Notes: generated by a model from the letters alone, not told the origin. Counted from the first letter of the stretch, positions 11,104 to 23,498 are shown. The stretch: DNA of 64,000 nucleotides from Patellaria atrata CBS 101060 (GCA_010093705.1 MU006089.1:11099-75098); one strand, 5' to 3'. Numbers and translations are program-made.

Positions 11104-12228
11104 TATTGATATTATACTGTATGGCAAATCCTAGGTCCAAATCTCACGATAGATCTCTATCCGGCAACGACTCCAAGTAGGGACGCTAAGATGCTAGATA
11201 GGGGACTCCTTTCTTCACTGAACGGGCAATTGCTTCTCTTAGTCGTAGAAGGAGAGACTGAGGGCTAGTCGAAGGCAATACTGTACGAAAGTAGAGAGGG
11301 TAAGTCTGCGCTCGGTGAGAGAACTGACGCAGACAGTACAACCTAAGGTAGGCTTTAACGGCAGGTGAGTAAGGCAGGTCGGTAAAGTATCTTCAACGGT
11401 GCCGACATTCCGGTCGATAATGCAATGTTGGACGTTGGCCGAAAGCTTGTTTTTCTTGCCTTACGGCGAATAAATCCTGCTTCCTTGAGGTTCGGAGTTG
11501 TTGAAGTGTACGCGCCATCCTCCCCAGGATCTCGTGGTCAACGGGTGGATCTGCTGATTAGGTGGTAGTAGGCATGAAGCAAACCGACCCGCTTGTAACC
11601 CGCCAGAGAATAAATAACTGCTACTAATCCCTACCTAGTTGTGCCATGTAAGTTTCGTTTCTGGCTGAATCACCTGCGGCTTAATTGAACTCCTTCTATA
11701 CTTTACCTAGATTGTACTATATTTGAGCTCACTAAGTTCATGGCGTCATCAGAACCCCTCCAGAACCCCTCCTCACATGTCAAGTTGCCCGAGTCGACCG
11801 ACTAACGCACATCAATGCGAAGGCTGTGATGCTCAATTTCTGTCTGGAATTTCGGTTACTGTCCAGCTATCAATTACCTCCCATCTTAGCTATGTAAGGT
11901 ACCAAACAATCTGCCGTACCATATGTGGATCGTTGTCTCCTATTATGTACATCAAATTCGCCTTAACAGCCAATACTCTCACAGCCCCCTGTCTCGTCAA
12001 CATCAAAATCGTAGGCGAAAATATTCTACAAGAAATGAAAGGGAACGCCTGTTAGACGGTGGGTATTCAAACAACGCTAGAATCGTAAAACCGGAAAATT
12101 GTAAACAACCTTAGTGAAAGTGAGGAGAACACATCTCCGGACGTGCGATTCATTCCTGACTTAGACATATGGATGAAACTACTGAAAAGAAAAGATCCCA
12201 TAGAAGAAATTGATTAGTTTACAAAACT
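11104..12228. other. Intergenic: PLD promoter side
   Basis: About 1.1 kb upstream of PLD and downstream of the PH-domain gene. A 110-codon plus-strand frame near 11723-12055 lacks an ATG start at its beginning and resembles no known domain, so I do not call it. Otherwise I see nothing recognisable. Confidence 0.6.
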
Positions 12229-14613
12229 TTACACTAGGACTTGCGGCCTGAGAGAAGATACCGGTGAAGGCATACTCGGAGGAGTAGGTAATGGCATGTT
12301 GGGCGGAGGTGGTGGAGGAGGAAGGCCAAGTACGGGCATTGACCTGCGCACCTGCACACGCTGTCTCTGATTGCCATAAACAGGACTGACCTTGGTGACA
12401 CCGGATGGATTCGAGACACTGCGATTGTACGCCGTATTCGGACGCGACGAGGATAGGAAAGGAGCGGGATCAGAGCGTATCTGCATGCTAGTCGGACGAC
12501 GTAGAGATTTACCCATTTCGTTACTGACAAGATACGGCGTAGAAGCGCATTTCGCACCGGGGGAAATTGAAGGCAGTCGCGGAGGTGGTATAGAAGGTGG
12601 AGGGGATGGTGCACCTAAGGAAGAAAGTCGTTTGGGTACTGGTAAAGTACCCCCGGAGGAAGTCTGAGGCCGAATCGGAACAGGTCGAAAACTGGGCCTT
12701 GAGGATGATAGTTGACGAGTACGACCGTGAGAAGAAATTCCCTGTGAAGCTGGAAGACTTCCTAGAGTAGATTGTGGTCTTGCGGCTTTTGGAGGACTAT
12801 GTTGTGGAGGAATTGGCGGGAGCGGTACAGTCGGTGCTGGAGTACTAGGACCTACGCCAATGATAACTGTATGAGTAGGTGATGTGCTTCGGACAGACAC
12901 AGGCCGCTTCACGGGTGTCATGGTAGACGAGATAGGCACTTCTGAATGGTTTGCACGATTTGTTGGGCCATATGTCGAATGTCTCTTCTGCCTAGACATA
13001 TCAGACTTCACAGAAAGTCCTTGATGTTCGCTAGTCGTTGGTAAAGTAGCCATCGATCGTCGACGAAGGTTTGTCGGTGTCGTCAGATTCAGATTGAACG
13101 ATTTTAGCGACGCGGGGTTTCGGGCTTGTTCGACATCAATCTTAGGTGGAGCATCACTTGACGGGGTAGGAGGTGCTGGAGAAGTTCCCCGAGACGTTGG
13201 CGCCGTTCCAGAAGACATGTAAGATAGTCTGGATCCTTCCCGCAACTGATTAAGCTGGACTTGATCATTTGATATCACGGTAGTTGCAAGTGATGCAACA
13301 TCTACCGACTTCCTCATCGTCACACGTCGTGAGGAAGCAATGGATGCAGTGTCAGCGTGTTTTTGAGGGAGAATGCTTCTTCGCCAGTCTGAAATTACCA
13401 CTGTTGGCGATTCCACGACAGGACTTGCAGGAATAGATTCGCTCTCGAATCGTTCTTTCTCTCTCTGAAGATTAAATCGGTGACTAGGGGTCTTCTCCAA
13501 CGTATGCTCGGGAGATTGAGTTCCGAGGGACACTGGATCAGATTGAAACTTCATACCACCAAGGGACTCGATTTGTTTCCTTACAGAGCTTAACCACGAC
13601 CCCATCTCTTCTGCGCTGCCTAGAACTAGAAGGAAACTATTTGCCGTTTTTCTGGATCCGCTAGTCGGAAGGCGAAATTTTGATAGCAGGGATCTCGCGG
13701 GAGTAGAACGTACAATTGTACCGTCTTCTTTAGAAGCTTGCGATATCTGGAGGACCCAATGTTTTCCTGGAATTAGATCTGAAGCAAACGCAGCGGAATC
13801 TTTTCCTAGTTGCAATATCTTTTCCGGTAGTCTATCCGAGGAGCCTTCATTGGCGTATTGAAGAACATATCCCGATGTGACAAGGACGTATATTTTCTCC
13901 TCAAGTTCTGGTACGAAAATGGTCGACGCTGATGATAACCTCTTATGACTTGATTTCTCCTTTTCCTGTCTTTTTAGTTCGGCAATCGCACCGGCTTCCC
14001 CATTTCCCAGTTGATCGACCCCACTCTCTATCTTTTCATGCAGAACACTAATCTGACGTTTGTGTACTTTGTTCCTTTGCATATACTCCGGAGACATAGC
14101 TGTGGTATGCAGCTTTGCATGCTTGATAGATTGGGGGAAAGCTTGGAACAAAGGAGGAGGATCCCAGCCGGTAGACTGTCGCATGCGCATACTTCCTAAC
14201 CTTGAAGTCTTCGGTCTGACAGGTACGGTATCTACAGGCCTTGCTGTTGGTTGAGGGGGAAGGTTAGGTAGGTTGGGTATAATGATCGGCTTTGACTTCG
14301 CCGTACTTATGGGAGGTGACTGGGGGCTCTCGATGGGTACTGTCATTCCAGATTCATGGAAACCACGAGCTCGTTCCACTTTCGGTTTACTGAATAAGTT
14401 GAAGAGTGACATCTTCGACTGACGATGCTCCAGATTACGTGAGGGTAGAGGTGCATTTAGGGAAGTGTTCGTACGAGGGGATTGCTCCGCTAATGGTATT
14501 ACTGGTCGAGATCTCCTCCAACGTGATGCTGTCTGAGCATCGGTGAATTTTGTCTGAAGTGGAGGAAGATTTCTACGCTGCTGATCGGAAGATGAGTTCT
14601 CACCTTGCTCCAT
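12229..14613 (-). CDS. PH-domain protein with long disordered regions
   Basis: A single-exon 794-aa protein. A pleckstrin-homology-like module is visible at roughly residues 230-345: it begins with EEKIYVLVTSGYVLQYA, continues through LGKDSAAFASDLIPGKHWVL and ends in the helix SAEEMGSWLSSVRKQIESL with the conserved Trp. Such modules bind phosphoinositides or proteins at membranes. The rest is Ser/Pro-rich and predicted disordered, with polyproline runs near the C-terminus (LPPPPPPPNMPLP) that could bind SH3 or profilin-type partners. Proteins of this layout are common in Pezizomycotina but mostly uncharacterised, and I know of no specific function. It shares a 1.7-kb divergent upstream region with the next plus-strand gene. 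Confidence 0.8.
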   Translation of the reverse strand: MEQGENSSSDQQRRNLPPLQTKFTDAQTASRWRRSRPVIPLAEQSPRTNTSLNAPLPSRNLEHRQSKMSLFNLFSKPKVERARGFHESGMTVPIESPQSPPISTAKSKPIIIPNLPNLPPQPTARPVDTVPVRPKTSRLGSMRMRQSTGWDPPPLFQAFPQSIKHAKLHTTAMSPEYMQRNKVHKRQISVLHEKIESGVDQLGNGEAGAIAELKRQEKEKSSHKRLSSASTIFVPELEEKIYVLVTSGYVLQYANEGSSDRLPEKILQLGKDSAAFASDLIPGKHWVLQISQASKEDGTIVRSTPARSLLSKFRLPTSGSRKTANSFLLVLGSAEEMGSWLSSVRKQIESLGGMKFQSDPVSLGTQSPEHTLEKTPSHRFNLQREKERFESESIPASPVVESPTVVISDWRRSILPQKHADTASIASSRRVTMRKSVDVASLATTVISNDQVQLNQLREGSRLSYMSSGTAPTSRGTSPAPPTPSSDAPPKIDVEQARNPASLKSFNLNLTTPTNLRRRSMATLPTTSEHQGLSVKSDMSRQKRHSTYGPTNRANHSEVPISSTMTPVKRPVSVRSTSPTHTVIIGVGPSTPAPTVPLPPIPPQHSPPKAARPQSTLGSLPASQGISSHGRTRQLSSSRPSFRPVPIRPQTSSGGTLPVPKRLSSLGAPSPPPSIPPPRLPSISPGAKCASTPYLVSNEMGKSLRRPTSMQIRSDPAPFLSSSRPNTAYNRSVSNPSGVTKVSPVYGNQRQRVQVRRSMPVLGLPPPPPPPNMPLPTPPSMPSPVSSLRPQVLV

Positions 14614-16352
14614 GGCGTTCGCGTATGCACAGACGTCCTAAGGATCGTGATGCCTCATGTAGGATGCTGAAGTGTCAAGCAATCGATCGTACAGGCTGGT
14701 TGCCAATTGCCGAAAGCAGTAACAGCTAGGTACGGTGGATTTTGGTCTTGTTTGTGTTGTACGAGCAGCGGATGCCTTGCGCGAAATAGGAAGGGACGGC
14801 TGCACTCGGCGATAGAATCAAGTTCGAGATATGTGGCAGACTTGATCGATTCCCGACAAAGAGATTCGGCGCGCAATTGGAAGAAATGAATCCTTGTCGA
14901 TGACTGTTGAGTGTACAGTGCGGAAGTGTCAGGTGGTTATTTGGGAAATATATTGCAAAGGTCACAATGCGGCCTGTCAGCTTGAAGTTGATGAAGAGGG
15001 GAAGCAGAGGAAAAGCAAAAGGAGAGAATTAAGGCTCAAAATGAGGGTAGGGTAGAGAACGTGGGATGCTCAAAGAGCGTTTGAATTGAAAAGAGTTGAA
15101 ACAGCAACAGAAACGAAGGAGAGATTTGCAGAATGCTGTGAGAGATGGGATGTGACAAAGTCTGCTTCGTTGCTTAAAGTCACAAAATAAAGGACCAGGA
15201 TAGAGGCCTCCTCTCTGTATTAGGAAAGGCTTCAAACGGTCAACAGGTGAACCGGGAAGTTGGAACCCGTCCGAGCCCGTCTTTGAACTCTTCCTGACTC
15301 GTACACCTTTTTGTCACTTTCGAGTCCTGGATTTTGACTGCACTTTATCGATAAGCTAATTAATCAAATCTCGAGAGTAGAGATATATGAGTTTGACAGA
15401 TAGAGTGGTTCCTACCTTGGCTGTCCAGCACATAGGGCTCTATTTCGACGGCAAGACATGTCAGATATCTCTCACTCTCCATTTTGTGCTTACGGTTAGG
15501 CTCAGGAAAGGGAGGTTCTCCGACCTGTTATCCCTAACTAGTCACTGCAAAATCGCGGACATAGCTAGCGCGTTGATGGCGCGAGTAGAAATAGGAGCGT
15601 TTGATAACTTTGATGGAACTAACAAAAAAGAAAGACCCGCTTATAACCTCAAGTATGCTCGCCTCTCGGTCAAAAAGAGTAAAGACAGATGGACCTGGTG
15701 ACGACCGGCGGGGAATTGCTTATCAATCTCATCACATTTCGATAAGGATGATGAAGTTTTCCCATATGTAATATTGGATCTACAGTACTTTGAATTTACA
15801 TACTGTACTTGTAGTAGCTGGACTTTCTATCCGTCATCCGTCTTCTTCCTCTTTTCCGTCCGGCTTGTGTACCCGTATTTTCTACTCTCATCATTCGACT
15901 AATGGACCATATGGTTCCTGCATTAGGTGATATAGGTGAGACGGAGAAGTTCAAAGGTTAAGAACCTATCAAATAAACCATGCACGGTCCAAACTGCAAA
16001 ATTCTGGTGCGAAAAAAGGTATAGAATCCCCAGAAAACCCGAGAAAGCGAAAATTCAGGTCGGTTAATGGCCACTCCCGCCCCTGACACCGCACACGTGA
16101 TGAACCGTGCACGTGACGTATATGATTCGTTCAAATGTTTTCCCGGAAGTCGGGAAAGCAAAGCTTGCGGAAGCCGATGCGATGGTATCCCGTCATGCTT
16201 GAGCTCACCCAGCTGGAGCTTGGCCTGCGTGAGCATCTCTCCACTCATCTTTTCTGTAACCTAAACGTTCCTTGTGATTTTTTCAAACGCATTTGTTGCC
16301 TTTTACAATCACCTGTACAATCAAATCTACTTCAAAGCATAATAAGCCCGAG
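14614..16352. promoter_or_regulatory. Divergent upstream region (PH-domain gene / coiled-coil gene)
   Basis: 1.74 kb between divergent starts. A 104-codon plus-strand frame at 15387-15701 has an ATG but no recognisable domain, and I leave it uncalled. TACAGTAC (15781) and TACTGTAC (about 15800) lie within 30 bp of each other, examples of a motif that recurs in intergenic DNA across this window. Confidence 0.5.
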
Positions 16353-17451
16353 ATGCCGCCAGACCTCAACTCTCTCCCTCCATCACGTTCGCCTTCTGGC
16401 TCGAATTCCCCACTACAAGCCCGCACCATGATACCAATATCGAACCAACCTCCCTCTCCACCCTCTCACTCGCCCTCCCATTCTCTAGCAGCAACCGCAG
16501 CTTTGAATGCTGGTATACATAACGAGGAGTCTAGAACGTCACCCTTCAGCTCCGCGCGCAACCGCGACCTCAGACGCCGTCGCTCCTCCGTCCGGATGAA
16601 CCTCGACCTCAACGACCCCACACTCCCGAGTCCCGGCGAATTGCAAGGCAGTCCACGCACACGGGCTCACGCTCAGCCCTGGGGGATCAGTCCCCAGCAC
16701 ATACGTACCCCGAGTTTGGGCGAGCTACATCAGGAGCTGGAGAGTGAGCAGGAGGCTCAAGTGGTCTGTCTTCCCATATTGACACTCAAAATTCCCACCC
16801 AAAGAAGACAGCAAGCTTTGAGAGGAGATGGATTTGCTAACGGGGCGCTCCTTTGATTTGCAGAATCGTCTCCTGGCGATGATTAGACAGCAACAAGCCC
16901 AGATTGCTCTTCTGAGCTCACAGTCTACCGCCGTAGACGACAGTACACCGACGTCTGAACGATCGCTCTCACTTCCTCCCACCGTTGTTCCAAGTAGCAA
17001 TATCGCAGCTCCGCGACCTCGTTCTCCTGCACTTCCTCCATCCTACCCACTCTCCCGACAATCATCCTTCCGATCTCGGGGAAGCAGCCGTACTGGTTCA
17101 CCGGCCTTGAGACCGACGGCAACACCGCATGGCGAATACGGTGAATGGATGCTTGGTGGCAGTGGGACTAGAGATGAAGCGTCCTTCTATCAGGCTGAGA
17201 CACAGAACTTGACAAGGGAGAATCAGATGCTTAAGATGAGGATACGGGAATTAGGTAAGGGTTTGCCCGAGCGAGATACATATGTTATGAGATATATGGG
17301 CTAACTCTATGATGTGATAGAACGACAACTATCTGAAGCAGGTCCCACATCCTCACCTTCAACGCATCCGCATACACCAAGCGGTCTTAGCAGTCCTCCG
17401 CTAGAGGCTGAAACCGCTGGTAGTGTTCTCCCAATTGGAGACCAAAAATAG
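16353..17451 (+). CDS. Conserved-type hypothetical protein, Ser/Pro-rich with short coiled coils
   Basis: Not recognised. Three exons (16353-16763, 16864-17254, 17321-17451) join in frame to 310 aa. The introns are 100 bp (donor GTCTGT) and 66 bp (donor GTAAGG, branch CTAAC). The first donor could also be read 3 bp earlier, which removes one Val. The first ~120 residues are rich in Ser, Pro and Arg (RDLRRRRSSVRM). Two short heptad-like helices follow, one straddling the first junction (NRLLAMIRQQQAQIALLSS) and one the second (ENQMLKMRIRELERQLSEA). That both helices continue across splice junctions supports the model. The protein is likely cytosolic or nuclear with no membrane segment. I do not propose a function. 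Confidence 0.72.
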
Positions 17452-18044
17452 ACTTCTTTTTTTTTTTTTGAAAACTGTTTGGAAGTACTGAGATGGTTTG
17501 GCGTTATATTCACTTTCGGTTCGGTTGATCGGAGTGTGTTGTGATCATTAGAGTTGTTGCCAACATCTTCATTCGGCAACGGATACGCATCGACACATGG
17601 TGATTGCGAATATACCCTACTTTGCATCTTAAATTGAGTGAGATTTGAAGTTTGACATCTAACTTTGATTGAAGGCAAAAGAGGAAGTTACCTTAGGTAT
17701 GGGGCCCCGTCTGATTGAGCGTTTGGAAGGATCATGACGTTCTCCTCCGGTCCGATCCCGATGCCCAAGTCGTGACTGGCTAAACCGTACTTTCCACTTT
17801 TAAGCTCAGACTTCAGGTATGGTCGCTCCTAGGTTAAGTGAAGAGATGAGACGGGAAAGGACGTGTTACTTTAGGTTATGAAGGCTGTTTATTTTCCGCT
17901 TATGAAAGTAAATAATATACAATACCGCCCTCAACCCACCTCACGCGACATCGAGATACCTGATCCATTGCCCAAATCCCTCAATACCATCAACGCCACC
18001 CCACCAATACATATGCCCCTAAACCCAAATTTATTTCCAATGCC
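17452..18044. other. Convergent intergenic region
   Basis: 593 bases between the stop of the coiled-coil gene and the stop of SEC62. A T-run of about a dozen bases lies just after the upstream stop (17456-17470). No gene is supported. Confidence 0.6.
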
Positions 18045-19372
18045 TTACTCATCTTCTGCCTCCTCGACACTAGCCTGCAGCTTCCTCTGGCTGACCGCGC
18101 CCTGAACCTTCTTCTGCGCATCCGTCCCACTGGTCGTGACCGGCGCCGAAATATTCCCCTCGCTCCCTGCAACCGGGTGTGCTAGCGCCACTTCTGGGGC
18201 CGGGATGGAGTTGGGGATTGGGGCCGTCACGGCGGCCGTTGCGGCTTTGGCTGTTTGTTGGACTTTGCCGTTTGCTTTGGCCGCTTCGGCTTTGAGGACT
18301 TTCTCAGCCTTTTTAGCCTTCTTGGCTTTTTTGGCTTCTTTGATTGCGGCGGCGTCCTGAGATGGGTTATTAGGTTTTGTTTTGGAGTGAGGGATGATTG
18401 GTGTTAGGGGGTAAAGGGTGAGGGGCTATTTACCTGGTGCCAGCCCCAAATGGGTCTGAAGGAGTCGAAGAAACCAACGTCTTCGAAGAGGTTGGGGTAG
18501 AGCCAGAGACCTGGGGGGTGGGTGAACATGGTGATCAAAAAGAGAATAAGGCGAAAGATCGCCATTGCGAAGAATAGGCCGATGAGCCCGAGCATGCCCA
18601 TGCTGAGGTACCATACACCCTGTCGCATGAATAGAGGCCAGAGCGGGAACATCACGATAGCGAAGACGACAACGAGAGCGCCGGCAGCATAGAATTTCTG
18701 CTTCCATTGACTGCCCTCGTATAGCCAGATGTAATGGAATTCGTCGCGAGCTTCTTGGTGTTGCTCGATTTTAACGGTCCAGAGACCCTTTACACGCTTC
18801 TTTTTGCCGTGGCTGTGGCCCTCGTGGGGATCGATTTTAGAAACGCGTAGTGCAAGGAGAGAGAGGGGAAGAAGCTTGAAGGTGTTTTCGGCAGAGGCGC
18901 GATTGGTGACTTCGGGGAGGAGGGCGTTCTTAGAGCGGGCTTTGACGTAGGCTTCAGATTGTAGTGCGCGGATTGCGCGTTTGACTTATTGTTCCGTTAG
19001 TCCTGCTCACATTCTTGAAGTGATATGTGAGGGCTCTACGTTACCTTTGAACATATCCTTCCTCTTCTCCTGAAATATACATGTTCTGGGCTTGAGCTCT
19101 TGTGAACGTAGAAAATTGGCCACAGCAAGTGCTTCTGGCTTCGGTGGACCTGGATTTATAGGAACCTGCTGTTGCTGATGGTGTTGATGTTGCATCTGTT
19201 GCTGCTGTTGCATTTGGTGCTGCCGCATAGCTTGAGCCTTGAGATGTTCGATATATTGTTGTGGTGACATTCCATGCTTTTGCGCTTCAGCGGCTAGTTG
19301 CCGTTGCATTTCGGCAATCTGTTCTGGTGTAGGCTGCTGGCCCGGCATCGGGGGACCCATAGGCGTAGCCAT
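18045..19372 (-). CDS. SEC62: ER translocation protein Sec62
   Basis: A subunit of the post-translational Sec61/Sec62/Sec63 translocon of the ER membrane. Three exons (19372-19045, 18984-18434, 18356-18045) with introns of 60 and 77 bp give 396 aa. The first join produces DMFKVKRAIRAL, matching the conserved cytosolic motif of the family. Two hydrophobic segments follow near the middle (FYAAGALVVVFAIVMFPLW and the segment beginning YLSMGMLGLIGLFF), the usual two-helix hairpin, then HPPGLWLYPNLFEDVGFFDS, a strongly conserved Sec62 stretch. The N-terminus has a Gln/His/Met-rich tract around residues 50-70. The C-terminal tail is Lys/Ala-rich and then acidic, ending EEAEDE. The gene is divergent from RPL12 with only 361 bp between start codons. 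Confidence 0.95.
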
Positions 19373-19733
19373 GTTAAATGTTAATAGAACAAAGAACGGT
19401 TAACGAACTGTGACGGGTGTCTAAGGCTGTATATGAATTTAAAGCCAAGGGACAATTTTCTGTCTCCCCATAGAAGCCACGATGCTCGAAAGCGGATTAC
19501 GTTTCTTGCTCCTAAATTTCGGTCCGGGGTTTATCCGCCCGCCCACTACCCAAAACTTTTCGAAAATCATATTTGATAAATCTCCTATGCTATCATCTCA
19601 ACATCCCTAGAGGACATTAATTGCATCAAAAGAGACAGACTACCTCACGTCCTAGCCCAACGTGAGTATCGTCCTTTTGATTATTTGGCTGTTCTTTTCG
19701 CTAATATTTCGAATTGCTATTTAGCCAGTCAAT
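19373..19733. promoter_or_regulatory. Divergent promoter SEC62 / RPL12
   Basis: 361 bases between two start codons, serving two highly expressed genes. It includes the probable 5'-UTR intron of RPL12 at its right end. No ORF. Confidence 0.65.
19662..19728 (+). other. Probable 5'-UTR intron of RPL12
   Basis: A 67-bp interval with a GTGAGT donor, a CTAAT branch-like site and a TTAGCCAG acceptor, ending 5 nt before the start codon. The pattern matches the coding introns of the same gene, and leader introns are common in ribosomal protein genes. Inferred from splice signals only. Confidence 0.7.
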
Positions 19734-20408
19734 ATGCGTAAGTATTCATCATGCATCAATTAGCTATACTTCTAATGCTAATCTATCACGTTCAGCTCCC
19801 AAGTTCGATCCCAATGAGGTAAAGATCATTCACTTGAGAGCTACGGGTGGTGAGGTCGGTGCATCCTCCGCCCTTGCTCCCAAAATCGGTCCTCTTGGTC
19901 TGTCTCCCAAGAAGGTTGGTGAAGATATCGCCAAAGCGACGGGTGACTGGGTGAGTACGAGAATGCATTGAAATCGATGAGGCCGAGCACTGACTGTATA
20001 TACAGAAAGGTCTCCGCGTTACGGTCCGTCTTACCATCCAAAATCGTCAGGCAGCGGTTTCCGTGGTTCCCTCTGCGTCTTCGCTTGTCATCAAAGCTCT
20101 TAAGGAGCCTCCCCGAGATCGTAAGAAGGAGAAGAACATCAAGCACACGAAGTCAATTCCCCTGGATGAAATTATCGAAATCGCCAGAACGATGAGGTTC
20201 AAGTCTATGGCCAAGGATCTTAAGGGAACTGTCAAGGAGATTCTGGGTACCGCATTCAGCACTGGTTGTCAGGTTGATGGCAGATCACCAAAGGATATCA
20301 GCGATGACATCGAATCTGGCGAGATCGAGAGTGAGTATCACCATACAAGGTTCAGGCACCATATAAGATCTCTAAATGCTGACGACGATTGCAGTTCCGG
20401 ATGAGTAA
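19734..20408 (+). CDS. RPL12: 60S ribosomal protein L12 (uL11)
   Basis: A component of the large-subunit stalk base, binding 28S rRNA near the GTPase-associated centre. Four exons (19734-19737, 19796-19950, 20006-20330, 20395-20408) join to exactly 165 aa, the eukaryotic family length. The protein begins [20 protein letters not shown] and includes the conserved [20 protein letters not shown] and the tail motif [13 protein letters not shown]. The first coding exon is only ATG plus one base, and the last is 14 nt, encoding the end of the protein, IPDE. All four splice joins are needed to reproduce the family sequence, so the model is secure despite the tiny exons. Confidence 0.97.
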
Positions 20409-23400
20409 AACATCTAAATCTGTAACTTCACTAGTTGCCTAGATGACGATGAATGCGATATGAAGCTATACCATTGTAAACGTTTCCTTAATGTAGTGAC
20501 ATGCCCCAAATTCGCCGGTACCCCATGTTTGTATTACGCCGAAGTCCACTTAGCCCCAATGTACACTTTGCAACACTCAACCCCTGCCGACTTGCATCCT
20601 TCCGGATCGGGTCATTCATGGCTTTGGGTTTATTTTCACGCAAAGAAGATAAAAATGGCCTATTACTCACCGTGGTACTGAATCTGTTTTTACAGCCATG
20701 GGTATCATGGTCCTTTCTTCTGGCCCACATACTATTTCCCCGATTATCCCTTTCAACACTTCAAAAAAAAAGGATATAGTGAATATACCCGTTACTATGC
20801 CTAAGGTGATTGATGATTTACCCTTCTGCTAATCTGGATAGGTGCTTCTACACCAAACTTTCCATGGGTAACGATATCTTTCGATATCCTGACAGCAGTG
20901 CATGTCATGGGGCGCGCGCGTACAGTGATCAGTTCTTGTAGCCTGATGGAAATGCACAACGATCAGGGATACCATTGTTATAGATGCGGCGTAGGGCTTA
21001 CAAGACGGAACAAGGTAAAATCGGATATACTTCCGTTCATTCTCCATAAATGACGATCACCCTTACGATTCAAGCTGTAACCTTGTATCCTGCTATTTCC
21101 CTACTTATTGCATATAAACTAACTGGTATCGTGAACGCCAAGTCCGAGTGTCAGACTTTGGACTCCGTACCTTATTCAACATAGAAGTTCCTCACGCTTA
21201 TATCAAAANNNNNNNNNNNNNNNNNNNNNNNNNNNNNNNNNNNNNNNNNNNNNNNNNNNNNNNNNNNNNNNNNNNNNNNNNNNNNNNNNNNNNNNNNNNN
21301 NNNNNNNNAAGTCTTTGTAAAGAGCCGAAGGTATGTATGGCGGGATATACTGTTCGACAAGGCTCCGCTCTGAATATGTGATAAGCGCAAAGGGCGGCGA
21401 GGGGGCTGCAAGCCACGCTTGCAAGCAAACGCCACGATCACAACTGAAGCGGGCTGGTGGGAGTTTAAGGTGCACCAGTCCAGCTTACGGATGGAAGCGT
21501 GGGCGGTCAAAAAACCATTAAAGGCGGGTCCCTTAGATATTCACCATTACTAGCGGCCGCCTCACACCGGTTTTCTGTCAAACTTTTTAAGTATTTAAGG
21601 CCTTTGGGGGTAAGTGTGGAATGTGTGGAAAGATTTTGGAGCTCACAAGGCTCAAAAGCCCGTATCAACCGTATCAAGCATACTTGGGATGTCTTGGATG
21701 CCGACTGGAAGGAAAAGACGGCATGGAAAGTCATAGTACTGGAAGTACATCCATTCTGATGTCTCGCAGTGTGGTTTTCCCCTGGAAAGAGTTAATAATA
21801 ATGAATCAATAAGGTTACCCTTTGTGCGAATCGTAATAATACACATTAATGCACTAAGACTCATGAGACTCCACGATGGTACAATATTCTGAGGCGTTCA
21901 AGCATCAGACGGGATCGTAGCCAAAGAGCGAACAGATTCTCATAAGGACTCACTTTAAGATTCCCATCCACCTCGCATGCAGCTTGGTCTTTAAATGGAC
22001 ATGATGACCACCAAAGACCTTGGTTAGTCATGGATTAACCCGCCCGCTATTCGAGAAGGGTACCAAGAGAGAAAAATGAAAACCCGCTCAGAGCCTGAAG
22101 CACATCGTTCGTGCTAACCGTCAAGGCTTCAAGTGGAATGCTAATGTAAAGGAAAGTCAAGGATATCGGGTGTGCCTCTTGCGCATAATAATGTATTGGC
22201 GCACTAAATACCCTTGCACAACCCACCGTTTTCAAAGACTTGAGACTTCAGGTTCTGTTTTCCGATCAATACAACCTAATACGGTAATGACTGGTATTGT
22301 AAGAACGATGATATAAGAACGACGATATATCAAAATGGTAACAATGTTGTTTGAATAGAATTAGACGTACACAGACGGGCAGGTAAGAATTGAACCCGTA
22401 ACGCTCCTTAAGTCCCTAATCGCAACTGCGATAAAAGCCGAGCAAGTTATCGGTACTTTAGAGAAACTCTTCAAGGTAGGTGGTTATGGGTAATGGTATC
22501 GTAAGAATGATGTTAAGGGGTATTAGTCTGCTCAACCCAAATCCCCCCTCACGAACCGGGAAAAGCGTGTGCGCACACCAACACCAACATCATCCCTCTA
22601 CGTTCCTTTTTGAAGCTTTTTCCAACCCCGTACCTTCATTCAAATCTGTACTCTCTCAGAGAGAGTATATCATACCTCTTCCTCACCTATTCTACCTTTG
22701 CGCCGATACTATCCAACATCTCACCTCCTCCAGATAGCCGTATTAATCTCTACAGCCCGTCTTGTACTCCCGATTTCAACGGCCAAACGCCGCAATCCCG
22801 CCTCAGCCTCCCCCCTTGGTTTCCTACGTGTGACATATATGCAAGTCGGCACCTGGTATTCTCGAGAAACCTAGCTGAAAGAGTTTGCCAACAAACCCAT
22901 TCAGTCGGCACCTGTGGCTTCCTAGGCTCCGACGGTGTCAGCTTATTAGTAGGGCTTGTACGCTGTGGATAGCTGCATATTACACACCACTGCTCGGGAA
23001 CTGTGCGTCGTCGGATTGTGACGGAGTAGATCACTCCTTGCATACTCCACCGCACATCGTGTTTGCGACATAAATCTTCACCTACACTTTCTCATCTAGC
23101 TTCTGGATTTACGACCTCCAACCGTCCCTTCTTCCTTACTCGCGCTTTATCGTATCCGGCATTTACCTGCTCTCCGTGGTGAATCCAGGCCGTAACACTG
23201 TGGAATTTTCATTGGACTTTAAGAATCCTCCCTACAGGACTCCCTCTTCTGGCAAACCGTCAGGGACAGGAAGTCCCGTCCCTCCAGAGAATTGTACTTC
23301 TCGATATGTCATGCGCAGGCGACGGACAAAAACTCCGCAAAGGCATAGGTACAAGCCGGTCTTGATAAACCTGCCTTGAAGGTAGTTTAACATTCATTGT

Positions 23401-23498
23401 GGCCATTTCTGCCATTATCTTGAATTTCTCAAGCTTTGCAGATCTCCACGAAACGATATCTAAAAAGAACTTAGATATCCCATATCCAGCAAAATATT
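20409..23498. other. Intergenic region upstream of OGT, with gap
   Basis: About 3.1 kb containing one 100-N gap. I found no protein-like frame. A frame upstream of OGT (23176-23379) starts at GTG and is more likely leader sequence. Short direct repeats of the type GTAAGAACGATGATATAAGAACGACG occur near 22298-22330 (quoted in parts: TAAGAACGAT, TAAGAACGAC). Confidence 0.5.
21209..21308. other. Assembly gap (100 N)
   Basis: Exactly 100 N, the conventional length for a gap of unknown size, lying in intergenic DNA. Confidence 0.99.

Noticed and set aside
11723-12055. 110-codon plus-strand frame between PLD and the PH-domain gene
   Set aside because: It opens at TTG, has no domain-like sequence and no convincing splice partners; probably chance.
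12234-12667. Long frames on both strands overlapping the PH-domain gene
   Set aside because: These are shadows of the Pro/Arg-rich coding sequence in other frames.
15387-15701. 104-codon plus-strand frame in a divergent promoter region
   Set aside because: It has an ATG but no recognisable motif, and its position between two divergent genes favours promoter DNA.
22370-22460. tRNA-like T-arm on the minus strand (GGGTTCAATTC)
   Set aside because: Only the loop fits; the stem pairs poorly and no matching acceptor, D or anticodon arm could be built. At best a degenerate relic.
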